Shown: positions 21,101 to 31,918, counted from the first letter of the stretch. The stretch is DNA of 48,877 nt from Nemertoderma westbladi (GCA_032718475.1 JAUCBJ010004911.1:1-48877), one strand, 5' to 3'. Notes: a model not told the origin generated them from the letters alone. Numbers and translations are program-made.

Positions 21101-24100
21101 ATGGTTATAGTTGGGAACTTGATATACAGGAAAGGCTTATCTTGTCAGTGCTAGATGATGGTTAGTTGGGAACTTGATATACAGGAAAGGCGTGATCTTG
21201 TCAGTGCTAGATGATGGTTAGTTGGGAACTTGATATACAGGAAAGGCTTGATCTTGTCAGTGCTAGAGCTAGATGATGGTTAGTTGGGAACTTGATATAC
21301 AGGAAAGGCTTGATCTTGTCAGTGCTAGATATGGTTAGTTGGGAACTTGATATACAGGAAAGGCGTGATCTTGTCAGTGCTAGATATGGTAAGTTGGGAA
21401 CTTGATATACAGGAAAGGCGTGATCTTGTCAGTGCTAGATGATGGTTAGTTGGGAACTTGATATACAGGAAAGGCTTGATCTTGTCAGTGCTAGAGCTAG
21501 ATGATGGTTAGTTGGGAACTTGATATACAGGAAAGGCTTGATCTTGTCAGTGCTAGATATGGTTAGTTGGGAACTTGATATACAGGAAAGGCGTGATCTT
21601 GTCAGTGCTAGATATGGTAAGTTGGGAACTTGATATACAGGAAAGGCGTGATCTTGTCAGTGCTAGAGCTAGATGATGGTTAGTTGGGAACTTGATATAC
21701 AGGAAAGGCTTGATCTTGTCAGTGCTAGATGATGGTTAGTTGGGAACTTGATATACAGGAAAGGCGTGATCTTGTCAGTGCTAGATGATGGTTAGTTGGG
21801 AACTTGATATACAGGAAAGGCGTGATCTTGTCAGTGCTAGAGCTAGATGATGGTTAGTTGGGAACTTGATATACAGGAAAGGCTTGATCTTGTCAGTGCT
21901 AGATGATGGTTAGTTGGGAACTTGATATACAGGAAAGGCGTGATCTTGTCAGTGCTAGATGATGGTTAGTTGGGAACTTGATATACAGGAAAGGCGTGAT
22001 CTTGTCAGTGCTAGATGATGGTTAGTTGGGAACTTGATATACAGGAAAGGCTTGATCTTGTCAGTGCTAGAGCTAGATGATGGTTAGTTGGGAACTTGAT
22101 ATACAGGAAAGGCTTGATCTTGTCAGTGCTAGATATGGTTAGTTGGGAACTTGATATACAGGAAAGGCTTATCTTGTCAGTGCTAGATGATGGTTAGTTG
22201 GGAACTTGATATACAGCAAAGGCGTGATCTTGTCAGTGCTAGATGATGGTTAGTTGGGAACTTGATATACAGGAAAGGCTTGATCTTGTCAGTGCTAGAG
22301 CTAGATGATGGTTAGTTGGGAACTTGATATACAGGAAAGGCTTGATCTTGTCAGTGCTAGATATGGTTAGTTGGGAACTTGATATACAGGAAAGGCGTGA
22401 TCTTGTCAGTGCTAGATATGGTAAGTTGGGAACTTGATATACAGGAAAGGCGTGATCTTGTCAGTGCTAGATGATGGTTAGTTGGGAACTTGATATACAG
22501 GAAAGGCTTGATCTTGTCAGTGCTAGAGCTAGATGATGGTTAGTTGGGAACTTGATATACAGGAAAGGCTTGATCTTGTCAGTGCTAGATATGGTTAGTT
22601 GGGAACTTGATATACAGGAAAGGCGTGATCTTGTCAGTGCTAGATATGGTAAGTTGGGAACTTGATATACAGGAAAGGCGTGATCTTGTCAGTGCTAGAG
22701 CTAGATGATGGTTAGTTGGGAACTTGATATACAGGAAAGGCTTGATCTTGTCAGTGCTAGATGATGGTTAGTTGGGAACTTGGATATACAGGAAAGGCTT
22801 GATCTTGTCAGTGCTAGATGATGGTTAGTTGGGAACTTGATATACAGGAAAGGCGTGATCTTGTCAGTGCTAGAGCTAGATGATGGTTAGTTGGGAACTT
22901 GATATACAGGAAAGGCTTGATCTTGTCAGTGCTAGATGATGGTTAGTTGGGAACTTGATATACAGGAAAGGCTTGATCTTGTCAGTGCTAGAGCTAGATG
23001 ATGGTTAGTTGGGAACTTGATATACAGGAAAGGCGTGATCTTGTCAGTGCTAGAGCTAGATGATGGTTAGTTGGGAACTTGATATACAGGAAAGGCGTGA
23101 TCTTGTCAGTGCTAGATGATGGTTAGTTGGGAACTTGGATATACAGGAAAGGCTTGATCTTGTCAGTGCTAGATGATGGTTAGTTGGGAACTTGATATAC
23201 AGGAAAGGCTTGATCTTGTCAGTGCTAGAGCTAGATGATGGTTAGTTGGGAACTTGATATACAGGAAAGGCTTGATCTTGTCAGTGCTAGATATGGTTAG
23301 TTGGGAACTTGATATACAGGAAAGGCGTGATCTTGTCAGTGCTAGATATGGTAAGTTGGGAACTTGATATACAGGAAAGGCGTGATCTTGTCAGTGCTAG
23401 AGCTAGATGATGGTTAGTTGGGAACTTGATATACAGGAAAGGCGTGATCTTGTCAGTGCTAGATGATGGTTAGTTGGGAACTTGATATACAGGAAAGGCT
23501 TGATCTTGTCAGTGCTAGATGATGGTTAGTTGGGAACTTGATATACAGGAAAGGCTTGATCTTGTCAGTGCTAGAGCTAGATGATGGTTAGTTGGGAACT
23601 TGATATACAGGAAAGGCGTGATCTTATCAGTGCTAGAGCTAGATGATGGTTAGTTGGGAACTTGATATACAGGAAAGGCGTGATCTTGTCAGTGCTAGAG
23701 CTAGATGATGGTTAGTTGGGAACTTGATATACAGGAAAGGCGTGATCTTGTCAGTGCTAGAGCTAGATGATGGTTAGTTGGGAACTTGATATACAGGAAA
23801 GGCGTGATCTTGTCAGTGCTAGATATGGTAAGTTGGGAACTTGATATACAGGAAAGGCGTGATCTTGTCAGTGCTAGAGCTAGATGATGGTTAGTTGGGA
23901 ACTTGATATACAGGAAAGGCTTGATCTTGTCAGTGCTAGATGATGGTTAGTTGGGAACTTGGATATACAGGAAAGGCTTGATCTTGTCAGTGCTAGATGA
24001 TGGTTAGTTGGGAACTTGATATACAGGAAAGGCGTGATCTTGTCAGTGCTAGAGCTAGATGATGGTTAGTTGGGAACTTGATATACAGGAAAGGCTTGAT

Positions 24101-24984
24101 CTTGTCAGTGCTAGATGATGGTTAGTTGGGAACTTGATATACAGGAAAGGCTTGATCTTGTCAGTGCTAGATGATGGTTAGTTGGAAACTTGATATACAG
24201 GAAAGGCGTGATCTTGTCAGTGCTAGAGCTAGATGATGGTTAGTTGGGAACTTGATATACAGGAAAGGCTTGATCTTGTCAGTGCTAGATGATGGTTAGT
24301 TGGGAACTTGATATACAGGAAAGGCGTGATCTTGTCAGTGCTAGATGATGGTTAGTTGGGAACTTGATATACAGGAAAGGCGTGATCTTGTCAGTGCTAG
24401 ATGATGGTTAGTTGGGAACTTGATATACAGGGAAAGGCGTGATCTTGCCAGTGCTAGAGCTAGATGATGGTTAGTTGGGAACTTGATATACAGGAAAGGC
24501 TTGATCTTGTCAGTGCTAGAGCTAGATGATGGTTAGTTGGGAACTTGATATACAGGAAAGGCTTGATCTTGTCAGTGCTAGATATGGTTAGTTGGGAACT
24601 TGATATACAGGAAAGGCTTGATCTTGTCAGTGCTAGAGCTAGATGATGGTTAGTTGGGGACTTGATATACAGGAAAGGCTTGATCTTGTCAGTGCTAGAT
24701 ATGGTTAGTTGGGAACTTGATATACAGGAAAGGCTTGATCTTGTCAGTGCTAGATGATGGTTAGTTGGGAACTTGATATACAGGAAAGGCTTGATCTTGT
24801 CAGTGCTAGAGCTAGATGATGGTTAGTTGGGGACTTGATATACAGGAAAGGCTTGATCTTGTCAGTGCTAGATATGGTTAGTTGGGAACTTGATATACAG
24901 GAAAGGCGTGATCTTGTCAGTGCTAGATATGGTTAGTTGGGAACTTGATATACAGGAAAGGCGTGATCTTGCCAGTGCTAGATA
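18067..24984 (+). repeat. Exon-4-derived 56-64-bp minisatellite with splice donors, roughly 120 copies
   Basis: The full unit is 58 bp: TTGGGAACTTGGATATACAG, then GGAAAGGCGTGATC, TTGTCAGTGCTAGATGATG and GTTAG. The first 53 bases are the 3' part of exon 4 and the rest is the donor. Duplication probably joined the TTGGGAAC of the exon to a matching sequence after the donor. Early units are exon-like (GGATATACAGGG, CGTGATC). Later ones carry 1-2-bp deletions (TTGATATACAGG) and CTTGATC, and some have an extra GCTAGA (62-64 bp). Multi-unit blocks recur (18419-19800 and 22000-23400), showing higher-order amplification. Confidence 0.97.
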
Positions 24985-25439
24985 CTAGTACTATTCTACT
25001 ACTGTCGGCATGCTGCATTGCAGCTGTAATATATATTAAGAATGCTGTGCCGGCTTGTCGACGAAATTTGCGCAGCTACAACTCTCTATCACCCATGACA
25101 TTTGCTAGATGATCCGAGTCTTCAAGGCCAGATCAAGAAAGTCATCAGCCGAGCCATTATACTTATTCACGCGATGAGGGCACCAAAACAATGTCCTGCA
25201 AAGTGTCCGGAAATTTAGCTTCTAGACTTGTTGTGACTTGCTAACGCCTAGATACCAAGCAAGTTTGTTGTTAACCCGCCGTAGGTTTATAGGACAAAGG
25301 GGTTCTAATAGTTCTGGATCTTGCGGAAATTAAATTCGGACCATTAAAATAATTAGAAAACAAGTAAATTAAAAACGTATAAATTAAAACGTAACATTGT
25401 ATAAACAATATAACAAAGTTACTGTATGACAGTGCCTAG
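24985..25439. other. Intron 4 DNA after the satellite
   Basis: Mixed-composition DNA with no certain feature. A short open stretch near 25110-25218 reads GQIKKVISRAIILIHAM and could be a relic of coding sequence, but I cannot assign it. Confidence 0.4.
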
Positions 25440-26295
25440 TCGGCGGCGCAACGTGTGGTTCAACTGCTTGGCCACAAGGCCTTAATTGCTGCACTGATTT
25501 TAATTGGTAGCAATCCACTTTTGGTGGGTAATAACTGCCGTGAAATGGTTGATGCGGGTGTGGTTTCTGGGTTAAACCCGTAACAGAAGGCGGAGGCGGC
25601 TCTATTCAAGTGTCGAGCTGGGGAGACTAGTGAAACACCTCCAATGTTGTATATATAGTTAGTCAGATTGGAGATGTGTTCATTGTACTTAAGACACAAT
25701 GAACCCGCCGCAACGTTCTTGCATAAGTGCCATCCAGATTTTTGATATCCTCAGCAGTTAGAGCCCAGCACTTGAGGGCTGTCAAGGTTCACTGTCATAA
25801 TTTTTGTCTTCTTGGAGTTTATACACTAGAAGCAATGGAACCATCGTACAACGATCTAATAAGCTGCAGTACTTTCCCCAGGAATCCCATATGCTAATGG
25901 TCCTACGACCTTTGCGGAACCCATTTTGGTTCCCACGTAACAGTCTTTATACTACAGTAATCCCTTGTGTAATGGTCCTACGACCTTTACGGAACCCATT
26001 TTGTTCCCACGTAACAGTCTTTATACCACAGGAATCCCATATGCTAATGGTCCTACGACCTTTACGGAACCCATTTTGGTTCCCACGTAACAGTCTTTAT
26101 ACCACAGGAATCCCATGTGCTAATGGTCCTACGACCTTTACGGAACCCATTTTGGTTCCCACGTAACACTTTCAAAAGGATCCCGGATGCGATTTAATAG
26201 AATTCTATTGTATAGCTAGGTTTGCAGCAATCGAGATGAATGAAATTCCACGAAAGGATCCATAGGTTACCCTTCTTTGTGAGGAACCAACTTAT
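25440..26295 (-). pseudogene. Decayed RTE-like retrotransposon copy, reverse transcriptase part
   Basis: Read on the minus strand, 26166-26295 matches the plus-strand copy around 40790-40905 (ATAGAATTCTATTAAATCGC, IAAKLYNRILLNRI region). Then 25862-26166 repeats the QNGFRKGR region, and 25440-25800 matches the C-terminal region at 41800-41990 (CTAACTGCTGAGGA, CGGGTTCATTGTGTC, AACATTGGAGGTGT; protein YNIGGVSLVSPARHL). Intervening reverse transcriptase sequence, including the F-A-D-D box, is deleted, and frames are broken. It is an old, rearranged copy within intron 4. Confidence 0.8.
25862..26166 (-). repeat. About 75-80-bp tandem repeat, four copies, seeded in the RT fingers motif
   Basis: GGTCCTACGACCTTTACGGA followed by ACCCATTTTG and TTCCCACGTAACAG recurs at about 25907, 25975, 26050 and 26126. 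In reverse it reads NQNGFRKGRRT, the conserved reverse transcriptase block seen at 40925-40960, so the array grew inside the relic. Confidence 0.85.
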
Positions 26296-26301
26296 TAGTT
26301 T

Positions 26302-26324
26302 TCAGTGCTAGATGATGGTTAGTT
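26302..26324 (+). repeat. Isolated copy of the exon 4 end plus donor
   Basis: TCAGTGCTAGATGATGGTTA followed by GTT is identical to the core of the intron 4 satellite but lies 1.3 kb beyond it and 56 bp before exon 5. It suggests the retroelement relic inserted into the far end of the array, or that a unit was moved. Confidence 0.85.
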
Positions 26325-26379
26325 ACTCAGTGCATGAAGACGGTTGGCCTTCTACACAAATCTTAATATCTCCATTCAG

Positions 26380-26494
26380 GAATCGAATACAACCACACCG
26401 ACATCCACAGGAATTACTGCGCCAATGCGAGTTACGATTTTAATGATGATGATCCCGATCCGTTTCCTCGATACGATGAAACCGACGAAAACAG
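26380..26494 (+). CDS. PCSK1-like: PC1/3-like convertase exon 5
   Basis: The acceptor CTCCATTCAG opens with GA completing the Gly codon from exon 4: (G)[37 protein letters not shown]. These are the calcium-binding and structural segments that follow the catalytic Asp in convertases. [14 protein letters not shown] and the DEN before the next exon's RHGT are family hallmarks, and NHTDI is PC1/3-like. Length is 115 bp, ending AACAG|GTGGGT with two bases of the Arg codon. It contains an N-glycosylation sequon (NHT). A 17-bp satellite begins at the first intron base. Confidence 0.93.
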
Positions 26495-28140
26495 GTGGGT
26501 TACCGGATCCGATGGTTACCGGAACCGGTTGGGTACCGGAACCGGTTTGGTACCGGAACCGGTTGGGTACCGGAACCGGTTGGGTAACGGACCCGGGTTA
26601 CAGGAACCGGTTGGGTAAAGGAACCGGTTGGGAACCAGAACCGGTTGGGTAACCGGAACCGGTTGGGTACCGGAACCGGTTGGTTACCGCAACCGGTTGG
26701 GTGCCGGAACCGGTTGGGTACCGGAACCGGTTGGGTACCGGAACCGGTTGGTTACCGGAACCGGTTGGGTACCGGAACCGGTTTGGTACCGGAACCGGTT
26801 GGGTACCGGAACCGGTTGGGTAACGGACCCGGGTTACAGGAACCGGTTGGGTAAAGGAACCGGTTGGGAACCAGAACCGGTTGGGTAACCGGAACCGGTT
26901 GGGTACCGGAACCGGTTGGTTACCGGAACCGGTTGGGTGCCGGAACCGGTTGGGTACCGGAACCGGTTGGGTAACGGAACCGGTTGGGAACCAGAACCGG
27001 CTGGGTAACCGGAACCGGTTGGGTACCGGAACCGGTTGGGTAACGGAACAGGTTGGGAACCAGAACTGGTTGGGAACCAGAACCGGTTGGGTACCGGAAT
27101 CGGTTGGGTAACGGACCCGATGGTTACAGGAACCGGTTGGGTACCGGAACCGGTTGGGTACCGGAACCGGTTGGGTAACGGAACCGGTTGGGTACCGGAA
27201 CCAGTTGGGTACCGGAACCGGTTGGGAACCAGAACCGGTTGGGTTCCGGAATCGGTTGGGTACCGGAACCAGTTGGGTAACGGAACCGGTTGGGTACCGG
27301 AACCCGTTGGGCACCGGAACCGGTTGGGTACCGGAATCGGTTGGGTAACGGACCCGATGGTTACATGAACCGGTTGGGTGCCGGAACCGGTTGGGTAACG
27401 GAACCGGTTGGGTACCGGAACCGGTTGGGTAAGGGAACCGGTTGGGAACCAGAACCGGTTGGGAACCAGAACCGGTTGGGTACCGGAACCGGTTGGGTAA
27501 CGGAACCGGTTGGGTACCGGAACCAGTTGGGTACCGGAACCGGTTGGGTACCGGAATCGGTTGGGTAACGGACCCGATGGTTACAGGAACCGGTTGGGTA
27601 CCGGAACCGGTTGGGTAACGGAACCGGTTGGGTAACGGAACCGGTTGGGTAACGGAACCAGTTGTGAACCAGAACCGGTTGGGTACCGGAACCGGTTGGG
27701 TACCGGAACCGTTTGTGTACCGGAACCGGTTGGGTACCGGAACCGGTTGGGTACCGGAACCGGTTGGGTACCGGAACCGGTTGGGTACCGGAACCGGTTG
27801 GGTAACGGACCCGGGTTACAGGAACCGGTTGGGTAAAGGAACCGGTTGGGTACCGGAACCGGTTGGGTACCGGAACCGTTTGTGTACCGGAACCGGTTGG
27901 GTACCGGAACCGGTTGGGTACCGGAACCGGTTGGGTACCGGAACCGGTTGGGTACCGGAACCGGTTGGGTACCGGAACCGGTTGGGTACCGGAACCGGTT
28001 GGGTACCGGAACCGGTTGGGAACCAGAACCGGTTGGGTAACGGACCCGATGGTTACCGGAACCGGTTGGGGACCGGAACCGGTTGGGTACCGGAACCGGT
28101 TGGGTACCGGAACGGGTTGGGTACCGGAAGCGGTTGAGAA
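26495..28140 (+). repeat. 17-bp minisatellite (GGTTGGGTACCGGAACC), about 95 copies
   Basis: Units of GGTTGGGTACCGGAACC with variants (GGGTAACGGAACC, GGGAACCAGAACC, GGACCCGATGGTTAC) start right after the exon 5 donor GTGGGTTACCGGA. The unit contains the palindromes GGTACC and ACCGGT, and because 17 is not a multiple of three, all frames stay open on both strands. The many apparent proteins here are artefacts. Confidence 0.95.
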
Positions 28141-28216
28141 CCTTACGTACCTTATAGAACAAGGCTCTGATTGGTTTTCTGTTCCAGATGTAAGTGGTTT
28201 TCTGTTTATTTTGCAG

Positions 28217-28305
28217 ACATGGTACTCGATGTGCCGGTGAGATAGCTATGGTTGCCGACAATTCGAAGTGTGGCGTTGGTATTGCCTACAATTCATGCGT
28301 TGGGG
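28217..28305 (+). CDS. PCSK1-like: PC1/3-like convertase exon 6: catalytic His
   Basis: The acceptor TTATTTTGCAG opens with A completing Arg: (R)[20 protein letters not shown], then [18 protein letters not shown] carries the catalytic histidine and its conserved context. The 89-bp exon ends GGGG|GTAGGT one base into a Gly codon. This 3' phase is what each of the three exon 7 versions needs: each starts with two bases that complete that Gly. GEIAM and CGVGIAYNS are the PC1/3 version of this segment. Confidence 0.95.
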
Positions 28306-28622
28306 GTAGGTATAAGTAGGACTATATTTGTATCCTATAGAAACCATAATTACCAATTAGGCCTAGTTTTAGTTAATTTTGATAGCTAGACTGTACTTGG
28401 CGGGGTAAGGTTTCAAAAGTTATTCAAATTTTATGAAATACTTAGTTCATAGTTCGGACTGCCTCAGAAAACATATTTTGTGTCTTGCATCGATAAAACG
28501 TAGTACATTACGTATGCCAACTAATAGTCATAATTGTATTGGCTACGCTTTAAATTCAAAATCGTTTTGTTGCCTTAGATGGCGCTAAATATTGGAATTG
28601 TTCTCGAAATGTTTTGTTAAAG
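28306..28622 (+). other. PCSK1-like: Intron 6 up to exon 7a
   Basis: A short intron of 317 bp, GTAGGT to GTTTTGTTAAAG, with no repeats visible. Confidence 0.8.
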
Positions 28623-28795
28623 GAATCCGCATGTTAGATGGATATATTACCAGTATCATTGAGGCCAAATCGCTCGGATTGGGTGTTTCCATTATCGATG
28701 TGTACTCGGCATCATGGGGTCCTAAAGATGACGGATTTACCGTAGAAGGAATGAGCAGAATTACCTTTATGTCTATATATTTTGGTATAAAAGAG
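28623..28795 (+). CDS. PCSK1-like: PC1/3-like convertase exon 7a (alternative version 1)
   Basis: The acceptor TTGTTAAAG opens (G)IRMLDGYITSIIEAKSLG, a linker LGVSIID, then VYSASWGPKDDGFTVEGM and SRITFMSIYFGIKE, ending GAG|GTGTGT. Length is 173 bp, phase 1 in and phase 0 out. This segment forms the side of the substrate cleft. In furin numbering it keeps Asp228, Glu236, Ser253-Trp-Gly-Pro and Asp258-Asp259. It has Tyr230, Ser233, Lys257 and Glu264, and its tail (MSRITFMSIYFG) departs from the usual GP-x-R-L-A-x-x-AF pattern. It is the closest of the three to exon 6 and has the best donor. Versions 7b and 7c can replace it without a frame change. Confidence 0.85.
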
Positions 28796-29094
28796 GTGTG
28801 TGGCATCCAATTGATGTCAGAAGTGTTAGCTTTGCATTGCATGCAATATGGTTTCCTAAAGACAAATACAGTAATTTTAAAATATCTCCTTGATTTTGAA
28901 GATGGTATTATTAGGCCTAGGTGTGGTTTAATCTCTATATTTCTTATCTTTTATATATCTAACTCTATACCTGTGCTTCCAGCAGTGCTGCAGACATGTT
29001 TTTACAAAGCGGTTTACTGACTGACATACAGTAATTATATTTCCAATTTACTAGCTACAGTACATTCAGTTACATCTAATCCATCTACATCATA

Positions 29095-31918
29095 TACACC
29101 ATGTCCCGTAATATAGTGTCATTGTTGCTTGTCAAATGTCAATTGTTGTCAGTCCAGGGGGCCCTTTTCCTGTTTCGAGGGTATACAGGAACTGTTTCTG
29201 CAGCTGCTAACTTAACTGCTTCTGTAAAGGCAGTATAGCCCTCACAGTGATCTGCCGCCTCAGAGGCAAGAGCCTCATACCTGTTGCTCAGCTGTAGTGT
29301 GAAGCTGGATCTCACACTTGGCTGTTGCAACAGAGAGGACCAGTCATGCCGCGGCAAGGCAGATTTCGTTGTTCTGCTAGCACGCAGACTAAGTCTTACC
29401 TTGGCCACAATAAGGCGGTGATCACTGGAGAAGGGTCGAAGTGTAAATGCATTACAGTCTTGTATAGAGCTCCTGTATTTCCTACGAAACAGAATATGGT
29501 CTATCTGGGACTTGTGACCACTGGGTCCACTATGAGTCCATAGCTTTCCAGTTCGCTTCTTGAACTGGGTTCCAGCCGAAAACAATCCATTTCCAGAGAT
29601 AAAATCCTGAAGATGGACAGAATTTCGGTTAACACTATTGCTATAGACCCAGGGCGATGTAGGTGATTGATGCAGACTTGCATTAAAGTCTCCCAGGAAT
29701 GTTAAGAATGCATGCTGATCCACTCCATCAGTAGCTGCTTGTAGATTGTGGTAGAAATTTTCCACCTCCTCTACAGGGGCAACACTAGTTGGAGAGTAGC
29801 ACACAATCAGAACCACCTTAGGAAACTTCTTAGCCAGTCTTCCAGAACATGAGAAGTGGCAACGGATGATGCGGTTAGAGATTTGGTCTATTTTGTCCAA
29901 TGCTGCATGTGCAGTTGGATTCATCAATAGACCAATTCCACCATTGCCACTATCATCTGCTGACGCGAGGGCGAGTCGCCAACCGCCCCCCATGTCCTTA
30001 ATCAGAACCTCATCAGTCTGTCCAGTCTGCATTCGGTGCTCTTGAACACCCACTGCGCTAAGAGAAAGCTTATCTGCCAAGGCAGTCAGCTCACCTTGTC
30101 GCATTGGGGACCCGAGTGTTAGGGTGTTTACTGAGGCTAGTCTAGTGACTTGCCTCAGATTCACCAATGGCTTTGTTGGTCGGGGTGGAACATGAGAGTA
30201 GCCTCCAACTCCAGAATCCCTCTCCCCATCACAATCTGGCCTCCCTGGTGACCCAGGGTTTGGGCCAGAAAGGTCATCAGGAAAGGGACTCAAAGAATTG
30301 TTGGCTGCTCTCTCTCCAGTAGGGGGTGAGACAGGCAGCCGGTCAGGAGTTAACTGACGCCTGTGAGGCCGATTGTGTCCGGTAATTCCACTGGCCTCTA
30401 GTGGCCGGACCTCCGCATTGCTAATGTAATCCATAGTGGGGGTTGGGGGGTGCTTTTTTGCCGAGTCAGCTCTCGGGGCAAATACCGCACCCTGGTTTGC
30501 CATTCCACAGGGTGGGTGTCGCAATGGAGTCAGATATGAGGCCCATCACCCATATCTACTCTGGCGCACATGACCCACCATTGGCTGTTGCAGCTCATCT
30601 GCTGGGTCATGCCCTGTACCCTTGCTGCCAGGTGCAGGTCGCAGTGAAGTGCTCTCAGAGTGGACATGAGAACACTCTACTCCTGACCAGCCATTGGTAG
30701 ATCACCATCTGCCTGGTCAGGCCATATACCCCTGCAGCCAAGTATATGGGTCCTTAATCCAGGACCAAGGGCGTCCTTATCCCAGAACGAAGGGGGTCCT
30801 AGTTACAGGACCAGATTTGCCCTAGTAAGAGGGTCTATGCAGCTACAGGTGGCACCTCCTTTATGCTGCATGGAGGTGGCAAGTTTTCTTGATCAATGAC
30901 CTAGAATACCTGACCTGACCTAGACTAACTGTCACTCACTGCAGCTGGAAATGCGATAAGGATATTGTTTACCTTTATACAGTAGTGTGCGGTTAATAGT
31001 GTCTAGTAGGCAGGCCTATAGTTAGTGATGTTAAGGCATCTTCTGGTGTTTCTCTGTGCCCTCTCGGTGTCAGACTAATGGCGCGACATCTCCCTGCACT
31101 AAATTAATTATTCAATGGTCTAGGCTCCTCCATCCACATACCCATCCACCCCCATACACTCAATGAACCTCCATGTGGTCTTGTATGTAGTTCTCTCTCT
31201 ACCAATACAGCCCATGTCCGCAATGTTACGCCCTGGGGGCTCTCTCATCTACCTGATATCAGACACACAGGCGCACCGCACACAAAGCCTTTGTTGGTCC
31301 CAGCAAGTTAGCCTCCTGCTATGTTATCTAGCAGATAACTCGCCATAACCTGCCAATCAGATGACTTGAACAAATGTGTTCACATGTGATCACATTGGAT
31401 GAAATCTGCTTTTTCTGGTGGCCTGTACTGTATTTATTAGATATTCCACAAATTTACTTAACTATACTTACTTCGCGATCCCGGACAAAAAAGTCGGGAT
31501 CGGGATCGAGACCGGGATTGCATTTTTGGCCGGGATCCCGGTTTTTCGGAAATTCCTTCTTGAGTTATGCCAACTTTTGTAATTTTCACCCACAATTTGA
31601 AAATTTATACTTTTGGTGCAGCACCACATTTAACACCAAAAAGACCATTAAATAACCAGAAATTTCGAAATATTTTGCCATTTTCGGAATCAGCGCCGAA
31701 AATTAGCCTATAGGTATCAAAACCGCAAAAGAAGACTAATTAATTTTAATTTAAAAACTAAAAATTTAAAAACTAACTAAACTAATTTTTTAAACAAAAT
31801 TTCCAAATTCTATAAACACAATTTTTGCGCGGAAAATTCCTCTACATAATTCAGCAAACAGAACGAAAATCGATTGAGTAGTTAAAAAGTACACCATGAC
31901 CCGTAATATAGTGTCATT
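29095..31918 (-). mobile_element. RTE-like retrotransposon insertion flanked by 29-bp direct repeats
   Basis: TACACCATGTCCCGTAATAT followed by AGTGTCATT at 29095-29123 recurs at 31890-31918 with one mismatch. The left end of a foldback element (TGTCCCGTAATATAGTGTC) lies inside both copies. The simplest reading is a target-site duplication made when a retroelement inserted 22 bp inside that end. The 2.77 kb between contains an endonuclease ORF on the minus strand, a GC-richer leader (30530-30900), and a block of CGGGATCCCGG inverted motifs near 31475-31550. The reverse transcriptase half is missing, which is unusual because truncation normally removes the 5' end. Confidence 0.6.
29139..30524 (-). 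CDS. Non-LTR retrotransposon ORF: AP-like endonuclease domain (RT half missing)
   Basis: An open frame of 461 codons on the minus strand. Residues 1-120 are Pro/Ser/Gly-rich with no recognised domain. From about residue 125 it is an exonuclease-endonuclease-phosphatase domain: SAVGVQEHRMQ (metal-binding Glu), GNGGIGLLMN, VVLIVCYSPTS, then LTFLGDFNASL (GDFN motif), SQIDHILFRRK and SSDHRLIVAKV (catalytic SDH). It ends in APWTDNN and a stop where the reverse transcriptase would begin. The domain nicks target DNA for retrotransposition. The copy is open across its length, which implies a fairly recent insertion, but without RT it cannot act alone. It resembles RTE-type elements and probably belongs with the copy at 40422. 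Confidence 0.8.
   Translation of the reverse strand: MRHPPCGMANQGAVFAPRADSAKKHPPTPTMDYISNAEVRPLEASGITGHNRPHRRQLTPDRLPVSPPTGERAANNSLSPFPDDLSGPNPGSPGRPDCDGERDSGVGGYSHVPPRPTKPLVNLRQVTRLASVNTLTLGSPMRQGELTALADKLSLSAVGVQEHRMQTGQTDEVLIKDMGGGWRLALASADDSGNGGIGLLMNPTAHAALDKIDQISNRIIRCHFSCSGRLAKKFPKVVLIVCYSPTSVAPVEEVENFYHNLQAATDGVDQHAFLTFLGDFNASLHQSPTSPWVYSNSVNRNSVHLQDFISGNGLFSAGTQFKKRTGKLWTHSGPSGHKSQIDHILFRRKYRSSIQDCNAFTLRPFSSDHRLIVAKVRLSLRASRTTKSALPRHDWSSLLQQPSVRSSFTLQLSNRYEALASEAADHCEGYTAFTEAVKLAAAETVPVYPRNRKRAPWTDNN

Noticed and set aside
26344-28261. Many overlapping open frames on both strands rich in NRLGTGTGW or [14 protein letters not shown]
   Set aside because: They are translations of the 17-bp satellite, whose period keeps all frames open. 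No domain, start context or splice logic supports a protein.
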